From contig CACZQQ010000096.1 in assembly GCA_902783355.1 (NCBI GenBank), positions 1 through 7,136 on the forward strand: a stretch of DNA of 7,136 nt. Reading direction: 5' to 3'. The notes under the pieces are model-generated. The model was not told the DNA's origin, ran no database searches, and saw only the letters and a program-made list of their open reading frames with translations. Source of the DNA: an uncultured bacterium (GTDB lineage: Bacteria; Verrucomicrobiota; Lentisphaeria; Oligosphaerales; Oligosphaeraceae). Of this stretch, positions 1 through 6,414 are shown in pieces. The position numbers and the translations under genes were made by a program. The stretch's first letter is position 1. Every line of letters begins with the position of its first letter.

Positions 1-71
1 AGACGATCGAGGAGATACGCGCAAGGATCGAGACGCTTGGGGACAATGGCAGCAGGGGAGGGAAAGGATGA
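1..71 (+). CDS. C-terminal end of an unidentified upstream gene (partial)
   Basis: Reading from base 3, 22 sense codons end in TGA at 69..71. The tail reads TIEEIRARIETLG and then a Gly/Ser/Lys-rich end, which looks like a charged terminal helix followed by a disordered tail. The stop overlaps the start of the next gene as ATGA, a typical arrangement for translationally coupled genes of one operon, and this supports the frame being real. The fragment is too short to assign a family. The first two bases belong to a codon cut by the window edge. Confidence 0.6.
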   Translation, partial: TIEEIRARIETLGDNGSRGGKG

Positions 72-1300
72 GCCGGCGGAATTCATCTTCGGAGGCGCCC
101 AGGAGGAGGAACGGCGGTGCTTTTCCCCTGTGGCGCGGGGCGCGGCGGCTCCATGACTATTTCACGGCGCCGCATGCCGCAACAAAGGGCATCGAGACAT
201 GGAAGTGCTGGCGCTTCTGGATCGTATGCGCCTGCTATCTGCTGAGCCTCCTCGTGACCGCGCGCGACCCCTTCTTCCAATACAGATACAGCTTCACCGT
301 CCACAGCACATTCCCGCTGCTCATCGCCTTCTTCCTCTTCTCTACCATCAACTGGGACATGCTCTTCACGGGCGCGCCGCGCGGGGCCAACCTCCTGCTG
401 CAGACGCTCATGCTGGCGCCCGGCTCGCTCCTCCTGACGCGGATCCTCGTCGTGCCAGGCGCGCCTTCGGAGGAGAACGGTAGCTTCTGGAGCTCGGTCT
501 GGCAGGGGATCGCGGCGCCGGTCACGGAGCTGTTCAAGGCGCTGGGCGACAGGCTGCCCGTCGCCCTCAGGGAGTTCTTTGCCCATCCGTGGCTGGCCCT
601 GCTGCTGGTCGGCCTGCTGCTGGTCCTTTCACTGCGCCAGCAGGCCCTGAAGGTCTCGGCCATCGTCTTCTTCCTGCTTGTCTGCCTCGGAAGCACCGTC
701 TTCTCAGGCGGGGACATGGCCTTCTTCTTCGCGGGCCTTGTCTTCTTCCTGGCAGGCCTCTGCCTCCAGTGGAACCCCTACCGCGAAATCTCCTACTACA
801 TGAACGTCCACGCCGCCCTGGCGGCCGACGCCGCGGAGGGGGAGGACGAGCGCTTCTACGAGGTCGTCTGGCGCGTCATGCGGAAGCTCTACGAGGGCCA
901 GACGATGGAGAGCCGCAAGTTCCTCCAGATCGTCTCCGACACCTATGCGCCGTCCAGAAGCGAATACACGGAGGGCGACATCAACCTCATCAGCTCCGAA
1001 ATCAGCAAGCGCATGCTGGAGAAATACGAACTGGTGACGATTGCCATGCGGGGGAACCTCGTGACGATTTCGCCTGCCAGGGCGCTCTACACATGCAACC
1101 CGCTGCTTGAGAAGATCAACCTCTTCGCACGGCTGGCGGCCGTCGGCTTCATCGCCCTGCTGTGGACCGCCATGCCCTTCGACGCCGTCCCCGACTTTCT
1201 TCCCGTCGTCGGCCTGCTTGACGACCTGGCGGTCAATGCCATGGCCATGGTCATTGGAAGCAAGTGCCTTGAGCATGGCGTGGCGACCCGCGCCGACTGA
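68..1300 (+). CDS. Polytopic membrane protein with C-terminal DUF1232 (YkvA-like) domain
   Basis: This 410-aa inner-membrane protein has no known function. After a basic, Arg-rich N-terminus (1-45) there are about six hydrophobic segments, near 47-64, 77-94, 105-130, 173-189, 193-212 and 216-234. A charged, presumably cytoplasmic region follows (about 237-345), rich in helix-forming residues. Residues about 350-400 match DUF1232: a hydrophobic helix, then MPFDAVPDFLPVVGLLDD, which carries the family's signature PDFLP-x(4)-L-DD. DUF1232 proteins are usually short (about 100-150 aa), so the large membrane and soluble region in front is unusual. The start is supported by GGAGG at 57..61, 6 nt upstream, and by the ATGA overlap with the preceding gene. 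It converges on the ARH-family gene with 5 bp between the stop codons. The DUF1232 call is good; the role is unknown. Confidence 0.85.
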   Translation: MSRRNSSSEAPRRRNGGAFPLWRGARRLHDYFTAPHAATKGIETWKCWRFWIVCACYLLSLLVTARDPFFQYRYSFTVHSTFPLLIAFFLFSTINWDMLFTGAPRGANLLLQTLMLAPGSLLLTRILVVPGAPSEENGSFWSSVWQGIAAPVTELFKALGDRLPVALREFFAHPWLALLLVGLLLVLSLRQQALKVSAIVFFLLVCLGSTVFSGGDMAFFFAGLVFFLAGLCLQWNPYREISYYMNVHAALAADAAEGEDERFYEVVWRVMRKLYEGQTMESRKFLQIVSDTYAPSRSEYTEGDINLISSEISKRMLEKYELVTIAMRGNLVTISPARALYTCNPLLEKINLFARLAAVGFIALLWTAMPFDAVPDFLPVVGLLDDLAVNAMAMVIGSKCLEHGVATRAD

Positions 1301-1305
1301 TTCCG

Positions 1306-3258
1306 TCAGCACCAGTATCCGCAGGCCGGCACCTCGTCCACGAGGGTGTCCATGAGCCAGGAGACGCCCTCGCGGATGTTGGAGGCGCGGCGGGCGCGGA
1401 TGAAGTGGACGCCGAGGGTCGGCGTCTCCTCCGGCGAGAGGAGCTTGACGACGAGCCGCTGCGGCCGCCCCGTGCCCTTGACGAGGCAGGAGTCGGCCGC
1501 GTTGGCCGTGTAGAGGCGGTTCTCGCGGCTGCAGAGGAGCTCCGTGCCGTCCAGCCAGACGCGGATTTGGCCCGTGTGTCCCATCATCAGGTCGATTTCC
1601 ATCCCCTCGGGCGCGGTGAAGGTGCGCGTGAAGTACCAGACGGCGGCGCCGCGCCAGCCGTCGAGGGCGTTGCCGTCGATGAGGTCGGTGCCGCTTTCAA
1701 GGTGCCTGGGGGCTTCCTCCGGAATGTCCTCGCGGGCAAGCCGCTGCTCGTCCAGATAGGCGTGGTCGAGGAAGACGTATGTCTGGTAGGTGTCGGGGCC
1801 GCAGCCCGCCCAGAAGGGGTTCTTGTTGCGGCCGGGGCCTGCGTAGGGGCATTCGTCGCCGTGTCGCGCGCGGTCGTACATGGACCAGTAGGGGCCGTAG
1901 ACGAGCCACTGGCGCGCGCCGCCAAGCCCGAAGACGCGCTCCACGGTCGTCTCCGCTGTGGCGAAGACGGCGCGGAAGAGGTTCTTGTCGGGCAGCGGCG
2001 CCATGGCGTCCTTCCGTTTGATCTCCAGGGTGACCTTGGCCGTCCCGTTCGCCTCCACATGGCAGACCTCCTGCCGCGGCGTGACGACGACGCCCTCTGG
2101 CGCCTTGATGGCCAGGACGCCGTTTGATTGACTATCTAACTCGTTGATTATAAATATGTTAACATGTGTTGCCGCCCGCGAGAGGAGCGTGGGCTCCTCA
2201 ATGTATTCCACCTGGAGGGAAATCGTCGGGGCGGGGGCAGGGCGGACAGGCACCTGCGGCGCGCTGCGGAAGCGCATCTGGTCGTTGCGGGTCTGGCTCA
2301 TCTCCACGCCGACGAGGGCGGTCTCATGCGCCACGTCCGCCAGAAGGGCGTTCCTGTGGCGGACCTGGACGCCGCAGACGAGCCGGTCCCCCAGGCGGTT
2401 GCGCCACGCCTGGGGGATGCAGACCGTCCCCTTCCACGCCCCCAGAAGGGCGCCGAGCGTGCCGGCGGTGCAGTCGGTGTCCCAGCCGGAATTGCAGCAC
2501 AGCGTCATGGCGGTCTCGAAGTCGTCGCCGCTCTTCTCCCACGCCAGCATGACGATGGCGAGGTTGGTGATGGCCTTGGAGGCGTCGCGGTCGCCGAAAT
2601 TGCGCATGAGGACGCGCCATGCGGCGTCGAAGGAGGGAATTTCGCGGGCGATCTGGCGGACCGTCGCCACCACGTCGGGCACGTCGGAGTCCTCGGGCAG
2701 GACGTCGAGCCCCGCCTGGATGACCCTGTCGCGCTTCTTCTCGAAGAGGGCGGCGGCGGTCATGGCGGCGTAGAACATCTCCGCATCCACGCTGAAGCCG
2801 TCGTGGTCGAGTTCCGCGTCGGCCTGCGCCATCTCCGCGGCGAGGGCGGGGTTTCCGGGGGCGACGAGGCCCCAGATGTCGCTGCGGATGGGGCAGCCCT
2901 CCGATTCGCGGAAGAAGTCGTTGTTCCACCAGCCGGAATCGGGCGGGCGGATGCCGCGCTGGAGGTTGTAGAGGAAGAAGCCGTAGTCGCAGAAGTTGTA
3001 CCAGCAGCGCTCCTGCCAGAAGGCGGCCAGGTCGTCGCTTGTCAGGAAGCAGCCCTTCTCCTGGAGGGCTTCCAGCCAGACGATCTGGATGTCGAGGTCG
3101 TCGTTGGGCGGGACGGTGGCCGGCCACAGCTCGTCGGCCGCCAGGTGCTTGAGCTCCTTGTGGTTCTCAAGATACGCGCCGAGCGTGCCGCCGATGCTCT
3201 TGCCCAGCCACGCGCCCAGGATGCGGTCCTCGTAGACGGAGAAGTCAAGGGTTTTCAT
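1306..3258 (-). CDS. ADP-ribosylglycohydrolase (ARH/DraG-fold) family protein with C-terminal beta-sandwich domains
   Basis: A 650-aa protein in at least two parts. Residues about 8-320 match the all-helical ARH/DraG fold. They contain GAWLGKSIGGTLG near the start, an acidic cluster PNDDLDIQ (D53, D54, D56), LDHDGFSVDAEMF (150-162) and the second metal-site motif GWDTDCTAG (D260, D262). Family members bind a dinuclear metal site through these acids and hydrolyse N- or O-glycosidic bonds to ribose. Residues about 345-455 look like an Ig-like strand-rich region. About 520-635 resembles a galactose-binding-like jelly roll (WRGAAVWYFTRTF, then IRVWLDGTEL). Classical ARHs are about 300-360 aa, so this is a long multidomain form. 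No signal peptide is visible, so it is probably cytoplasmic. GGAGG lies 10 nt upstream of the ATG. It follows the GH43 gene by 34 bp, suggesting cotranscription and a carbohydrate substrate; the true substrate is unknown. Confidence 0.85.
   Translation of the reverse strand: MKTLDFSVYEDRILGAWLGKSIGGTLGAYLENHKELKHLAADELWPATVPPNDDLDIQIVWLEALQEKGCFLTSDDLAAFWQERCWYNFCDYGFFLYNLQRGIRPPDSGWWNNDFFRESEGCPIRSDIWGLVAPGNPALAAEMAQADAELDHDGFSVDAEMFYAAMTAAALFEKKRDRVIQAGLDVLPEDSDVPDVVATVRQIAREIPSFDAAWRVLMRNFGDRDASKAITNLAIVMLAWEKSGDDFETAMTLCCNSGWDTDCTAGTLGALLGAWKGTVCIPQAWRNRLGDRLVCGVQVRHRNALLADVAHETALVGVEMSQTRNDQMRFRSAPQVPVRPAPAPTISLQVEYIEEPTLLSRAATHVNIFIINELDSQSNGVLAIKAPEGVVVTPRQEVCHVEANGTAKVTLEIKRKDAMAPLPDKNLFRAVFATAETTVERVFGLGGARQWLVYGPYWSMYDRARHGDECPYAGPGRNKNPFWAGCGPDTYQTYVFLDHAYLDEQRLAREDIPEEAPRHLESGTDLIDGNALDGWRGAAVWYFTRTFTAPEGMEIDLMMGHTGQIRVWLDGTELLCSRENRLYTANAADSCLVKGTGRPQRLVVKLLSPEETPTLGVHFIRARRASNIREGVSWLMDTLVDEVPACGYWC
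2121..2170. other. AT-rich island inside the ARH-family gene
   Basis: These 50 bases are 28% G+C (14 of 50) inside an otherwise very GC-rich gene. They encode residues about 364-380 (THVNIFIINELDSQSNG) at the entry of the first beta-rich domain, using A/T-ending codons absent from the neighbouring codons. The reading frame is intact. A TATAAT occurs on the minus strand (2147..2152). On the plus strand TTGACT (2128..2133) and TATAAA (2149..2154) are 15 bp apart, which is tighter than the usual promoter spacing. It could be a recombination or domain junction scar, a local codon-use choice or a chance cryptic promoter. Confidence 0.45.
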
Positions 3259-3292
3259 GGTGTGCCGTCCTCCATCGCGCGTGTGGCTTGGG

Positions 3293-4159
3293 TCAGAGCT
3301 CCTCCAGCGGGAAGAGCTTGGCGCGTTCGCAGACGCTGTTGGGCTGGTGGAGCGTCATGAGCAGGCGCCCGTCGAGGTCGCGGAAGAGCATGCCATGGCC
3401 GCCGTCCTTGTGGAAGAGGGGCTCCTTGCGCTGCGTCCAGTTGCCGTAGAGGCCGCCGTCGCTTTCGGCGATGCCCATGGTGTAGGTCTTCTGGCTGAAA
3501 GTGGACCAGAGCATGAGGAGCCTGCCGTCCTTGCCGTGCCAGAGGAAGGGCCCGTCGGTGACGTAGCGCGGATAGCCGGAGGGCGCGCATTCCGTGTCGG
3601 CGTCCCACGGCCGCTTGGGGATCCAGGCGGCGTCGGAGCCGCAGAAGAGGAGAACCGGCCGTCCGGCCGCGCCGGAGAGGTCCTTCTTGAGGGGGAGGGC
3701 GCAGATTTCGCCGTCGGAGCACTGCAGCCATTCGTGGCAGAAGACGAGATGCGGGTTCCCCTGCGCGTCCACGTGGAGGGTGCCGTCGAGGCACATCCAG
3801 TTGGCGGGCGTGGCGGGCGCGTCGGAGAAGCGCTCGTAGGGGCCTTCGGGGGCGTCCGCGCGGAAGATCCACGTGCCGCGCATGAGGCGCTCCTTGTTGC
3901 CCAACGTCAGGAAGAGGTACCACTTGCCGCCGTAGGGATGGATTTCAGGCGCCCAGAACTGCGTGGCGCTGTCGTAGGAGGAACCGGCCTTCAGGCGGAA
4001 GAGCGGGAAGGGGCCCTCGAAGTGGAAAAGGTCGCTGGAGCGCCAGAAGTCCACGCCGCGCTCGGCCGCGTTGGCGGCGACGAGCAGGTAGGTGCGGCTC
4101 TCGGGCAATGTCACGAAGAAGGGGTCGCGGATGCGGATGTCGTCTAGAGTTGATTGCAT
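3293..4159 (-). CDS. Glycoside hydrolase family 43 (single-domain five-bladed propeller)
   Basis: A 288-aa protein with GH43 hallmarks in order: IRDPFF near the N-terminus (D12, candidate catalytic base), FWAPEIHPYGGKWYLF (68-83), LDGTLHVD (D125, candidate pKa-modulating Asp), FCHEW (140-144), YVTDGPFLW (D202 where many GH43 enzymes have Glu in EGP), LLMLWSTFS and DGGHGMLF. The family acts on arabinosides, xylosides and related glycosides. The length is just enough for the propeller, with no C-terminal beta-sandwich. There is no signal peptide, so it probably cleaves imported oligosaccharides in the cytoplasm. No good Shine-Dalgarno precedes the ATG; it may be translated by coupling to the gene ending 21 bp upstream. 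The start is credible because RDPFF normally lies close to the N-terminus. The subfamily and substrate cannot be assigned from sequence alone. Confidence 0.88.
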   Translation of the reverse strand: MQSTLDDIRIRDPFFVTLPESRTYLLVAANAAERGVDFWRSSDLFHFEGPFPLFRLKAGSSYDSATQFWAPEIHPYGGKWYLFLTLGNKERLMRGTWIFRADAPEGPYERFSDAPATPANWMCLDGTLHVDAQGNPHLVFCHEWLQCSDGEICALPLKKDLSGAAGRPVLLFCGSDAAWIPKRPWDADTECAPSGYPRYVTDGPFLWHGKDGRLLMLWSTFSQKTYTMGIAESDGGLYGNWTQRKEPLFHKDGGHGMLFRDLDGRLLMTLHQPNSVCERAKLFPLEEL

Positions 4160-4165
4160 AACTAC

Positions 4166-4176
4166 TTGAAGTTCAA
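4166..4176. other. Short palindrome TTGAA-G-TTCAA in the gap before the GH43 gene
   Basis: This 11-bp inverted repeat (5-bp arms, 1-bp centre) occupies the middle of the 21-bp gap between the GDYXXLXY gene and the GH43 start, in a locally AT-rich stretch. On the minus strand it lies 6-17 nt before the ATG, where a Shine-Dalgarno would be expected. It could be a small operator, but it is short enough to arise by chance. Confidence 0.2.
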
Positions 4177-4180
4177 TGAG

Positions 4181-4771
4181 TTACAGATTATGGACGGATT
4201 TGCCGCCGATGAGGACGTCCTCAGCGATGGCGTTCCCATTGCGGTAGACTTTGACCTTCAGCAGGATTTCGGCGCCGCTGCGGAGCAGCTCTTCTGCCTT
4301 CGGGGCCTCCTTCTCGTTGAGGTAGAAGTGCTCGAAGGGGAGGCGGAAGCGGCAGATGTGGCACGCGGGTTTGTCGGCCGTGTCTTCCTCGTTGGTGCAG
4401 TAGGAGTGTTCGACCTTGATGAAGAGAGCGCCGTCAGGAACCTCTTCCCGCGAGGCGTGGAGGGCGGTGAAGGTGGCCACGCCTTTTTCATCGGTCTCCA
4501 TGGTGGCGTAGGCTGGTGCCCATGCAGACGGATGCGCAAGGCCTTCAGCTTTCTCCGGCGGAAGGACGATTTCCTGCATGGCATTGAGGCGCAGGTGGTT
4601 GCCGCGGAATGGGTCGTATGGGTCGAAGCCGTTGACCTTGATGAAGACGGTCGTCGGCGGTGCCGAAGGGCACTCGAACTGGATGATGCGCGCCACGGGA
4701 TAGGCCAGCATCAGCAGCCAGGCGGCGGCAAAGCAGGCGAGACGGAGGCGTCGGGCGGTTTCCTTCTTCAT
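4181..4771 (-). CDS. GDYXXLXY-family membrane-anchored protein
   Basis: A 196-aa protein with a basic N-terminus and one hydrophobic segment (about 11-30), which is a likely membrane anchor or uncleaved signal. The body is probably extracytoplasmic. FDPYDPFRGNHLRLN (49-63) aligns with the typical DPRDxFRGDYxxLxY motif of the GDYXXLXY family. The family's later features are also present: RLPFEHFYLNEKEAPKAEELL (about 143-163) and a final KVKVYRNGNAIAEDVLIGG. The name motif is degenerate here, with GNHLRLNA in place of GDYxxLxY. Cysteines at 125, 137 and 140 (the last two as CHIC) may be redox- or metal-active. Its gene overlaps the end of the DUF2157 gene as ATGA and has AGGAGG 7 nt upstream. 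From general knowledge, GDYXXLXY genes often follow DUF2157 genes, which supports both calls. The function of the pair is unknown. Confidence 0.82.
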   Translation of the reverse strand: MKKETARRLRLACFAAAWLLMLAYPVARIIQFECPSAPPTTVFIKVNGFDPYDPFRGNHLRLNAMQEIVLPPEKAEGLAHPSAWAPAYATMETDEKGVATFTALHASREEVPDGALFIKVEHSYCTNEEDTADKPACHICRFRLPFEHFYLNEKEAPKAEELLRSGAEILLKVKVYRNGNAIAEDVLIGGKSVHNL

Positions 4772-6153
4772 GCTTGAGCCTCCTCTTCTCTGCTGGCTGG
4801 CGTGCCGGTATGCTGTTTCAGGCGTCGGGCCAAGGCGACGTTGCCGACGATGAAGAGGACGCCCGCCGTCAGGAAGGCGGCGGCGCGCGGCAGCGTCCCG
4901 AAGTCGTTGCTGAAGAAGTGGATGACGATGAGGAGGCCAAGCAGGGCGAGGCCGCAGTTCATGTCATGCAGCGAGAGGTGCCTGAAGCCGTCGCGCAAGA
5001 GGACGAGGCCCCACGCCAACGCCAAGGCGCTGAAGAGGAGCGAGAGGAGGCGGTCCAGGAGGAAACTGTAGGGGAAGAGGCAGGAGAGCATTTCGGCCAG
5101 CAGGGCGGCGGCGGCGATGGCGGCGGTCACGCCCACGGGGGCGCTGAAGGCGCGGCGGCGGACGGCCTGTGCGAGCTGCCATGCCAATATCAGCAGGGCA
5201 GCAAGATGTGTTGTCAGGAGAAGCAGGATGATTACGGGATGAGTGTCTGTCCCGAAGAGGTTTCCCGCGAAGTATCCCCATGCGTTGTCTGCGGTGTCGG
5301 GCGCGTAGAGGAAGCAGAGGAGGATGGCCAGGGCGGTGCCGCCGACGGCCAGATGGAGGTTGCGGCGGCGCGTCGGATCGGCCGACTGCCGCAGGAGGCC
5401 GCTGACGTAGAAGCCGGCGGTCAGCAGCACGGCGAGCAGCGTAGGACAATCACGGATGTTTTCGTATGTCGTCCAGAAGAGGCCGAAGGCCGGCAGGAGC
5501 AGCAGGTTGCGGGCGAGCCGTGGATGGAGGCTGTCCTTTCTGTATATGTGTTTGATTAGGAATGGGATGGTCGCGATGGTCAGCAGGGTCGGCAGGCCGT
5601 CCAGCCATGTGGAAGCGCCGTAATAGATGCGTGAGACAGTCCACAGGAGCAGGTTGAAGACGGTGAAGACGCCGAAGCTGTCGAAGATGTAGAGGAGGGG
5701 CAGGGAGGTCGTCAGGACAAGCAGGCAGAATTTCTCCCACGAGCCGTGGATGTTGTAGATTTGGGAGAGGAGGGCGCAGGCGGCGATGTTGGCGGCCATG
5801 TTCAGGAGGGCGCATGTCTCCAGCCACGGGCGCCCTTTGCCTTTGGAGAGGGCGTAGGCGGAGAGGAGGCCGCTCAACGCCAGCGGCGTCAGCGACAGCG
5901 CGATCTGCAGCGGCTTGCCCAGTGAATGCCAGTTGTAGTTGATGAAGAGGATGACGCCTGCGGCCACGAGAAGCGCGCCGACGACGGCCAGCGCCGCCAC
6001 GAGATAGCGCGCCGAGGCGGCCTTGTCCTGCACAAGCTGTTGTGAATAGTAGTCGGCCAGCCGCTGGGCGGTCGCCTCGTCGATAAGCTGCTTCTCGCGG
6101 AGGACAGGCAGGTCGCCCAGAAACTTCTTCTGCCACTTTTCGCTTTGCGACAT
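4768..6153 (-). CDS. DUF2157 domain-containing multi-pass membrane protein
   Basis: A 461-aa protein. The N-terminal soluble part (1-48) is helical and charged (LREKQLIDEATAQRLADYY), as in DUF2157 proteins. The membrane part starts with a segment at about 50-73 followed by INYNWHSLGKPLQIAL, a typical DUF2157 stretch. About 12-14 hydrophobic segments follow up to residue 443, then a charged tail ending EEEAQA. The start is set at 6153 rather than the in-frame ATG at 6204, because the internal start has AGGGGGA directly upstream and begins MSQSEKW, as expected for the domain. The 17 extra codons would instead read out of the repeat element. It is the first gene of the apparent four-gene minus-strand operon and overlaps the GDYXXLXY gene by 4 bp. 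The molecular role is unknown. Confidence 0.85.
   Translation of the reverse strand: MSQSEKWQKKFLGDLPVLREKQLIDEATAQRLADYYSQQLVQDKAASARYLVAALAVVGALLVAAGVILFINYNWHSLGKPLQIALSLTPLALSGLLSAYALSKGKGRPWLETCALLNMAANIAACALLSQIYNIHGSWEKFCLLVLTTSLPLLYIFDSFGVFTVFNLLLWTVSRIYYGASTWLDGLPTLLTIATIPFLIKHIYRKDSLHPRLARNLLLLPAFGLFWTTYENIRDCPTLLAVLLTAGFYVSGLLRQSADPTRRRNLHLAVGGTALAILLCFLYAPDTADNAWGYFAGNLFGTDTHPVIILLLLTTHLAALLILAWQLAQAVRRRAFSAPVGVTAAIAAAALLAEMLSCLFPYSFLLDRLLSLLFSALALAWGLVLLRDGFRHLSLHDMNCGLALLGLLIVIHFFSNDFGTLPRAAAFLTAGVLFIVGNVALARRLKQHTGTPASREEEAQA
4779..4784 (-). promoter_or_regulatory. Shine-Dalgarno AGGAGG for the GDYXXLXY gene
   Basis: A perfect AGGAGG lies on the minus strand 7 nt before the ATG at 4771, inside the last codons of the DUF2157 gene. 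It supports independent as well as coupled initiation of the downstream gene. Confidence 0.7.
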
Positions 6154-6157
6154 GAAA

Positions 6158-6164
6158 TCCCCCT
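6158..6164 (-). promoter_or_regulatory. Shine-Dalgarno (AGGGGGA) that fixes the DUF2157 start
   Basis: AGGGGGA on the minus strand ends 4 nt before the ATG at 6153. The alternative in-frame ATG at 6204 lies inside the right arm of an end hairpin of the repeat element and has no such site. This is the reason for choosing the shorter protein. Confidence 0.65.
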
Positions 6165-6181
6165 GAAAGGTTTGGCGGAAT

Positions 6182-6204
6182 GTGCACAGCCACGGGCTGT
6201 GCAC
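6182..6204. repeat. Left end hairpin of the repeat element
   Basis: GTGCACAGCC (6182..6191) and GGCTGTGCAC (6195..6204) form a perfect 10-bp stem around a 3-nt loop, ACG. On the minus strand it would sit in the 5' leader of the DUF2157 mRNA, about 17 nt before its Shine-Dalgarno. It is not followed by a T-run on either strand, so an intrinsic terminator is unlikely. Confidence 0.8.
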
Positions 6205-6260
6205 TCAGGACGGTGGGCGAAAGATTCCTTCAGTGAAGCCCCTTTCGCCTGTCGTCCTGA
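6205..6260. repeat. Repeat unit 1, long hairpin
   Basis: TCAGGACGGTGGGCGAAAG (6205..6223) pairs with CTTTCGCCTGTCGTCCTGA (6242..6260) over 19 consecutive positions, of which 16 are Watson-Crick and 3 are G-T wobbles. The 18-nt apical part can add a small CTTC/GAAG stem (6228..6231 with 6235..6238). This is the most completely paired of the three copies. Confidence 0.8.
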
Positions 6261-6286
6261 ACAGGCAACCAAATGTGCACTCATGA

Positions 6287-6337
6287 GACGGTGGGCGAAA
6301 GATTCCTTCAGTGAAGCCCTTCCGCCCGTCGTCCTGA
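6287..6337. repeat. Repeat unit 2, hairpin
   Basis: GACGGTGGGCGAAAG (6287..6301) pairs with CTTCCGCCCGTCGTC (6319..6333): 14 of 15 positions pair, including two wobbles, with one A-C mismatch at 6298/6322. The apical CTTC/GAAG stem is kept. It starts 78 bp after unit 1. Confidence 0.8.
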
Positions 6338-6363
6338 ACAGGCAGCCAAATGTGCACTCGTGA

Positions 6364-6414
6364 GACGGTGGGCGAAAGATTCCTTCAGTGAAGCCCTTCC
6401 GCCCGTCGTCCTGA
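6364..6414. repeat. Repeat unit 3, hairpin, identical to unit 2
   Basis: All 51 bases match unit 2, offset by 77 bp. Pairing arms are 6364..6378 and 6396..6410. After CCTGA at 6414 the sequence leaves the linker consensus and enters the right end hairpin. Confidence 0.8.

Noticed and set aside
2164..3360. 398-codon plus-strand ORF opposite the ARH-family gene
   Set aside because: It is a typical antisense shadow of a GC-rich gene: biased Val/Gly/Ala/Arg composition, no recognisable domain, and it covers a well-supported coding region.
3257..4147. 296-codon plus-strand ORF opposite the GH43 gene
   Set aside because: It has low-complexity Glu/Ala/Val/Gly content and no motifs, and the GH43 motifs lie on the other strand in order.
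4774..5559. 261-codon plus-strand ORF opposite the DUF2157 gene
   Set aside because: Its Glu/Gln/Arg/Gly-rich sequence reads as the complement of hydrophobic transmembrane codons; no homology signal.
6154..6204. 17-codon N-terminal extension of the DUF2157 protein
   Set aside because: The upstream ATG lies in a hairpin arm without a Shine-Dalgarno, while the internal ATG at 6153 has AGGGGGA directly upstream and begins at the expected domain edge.
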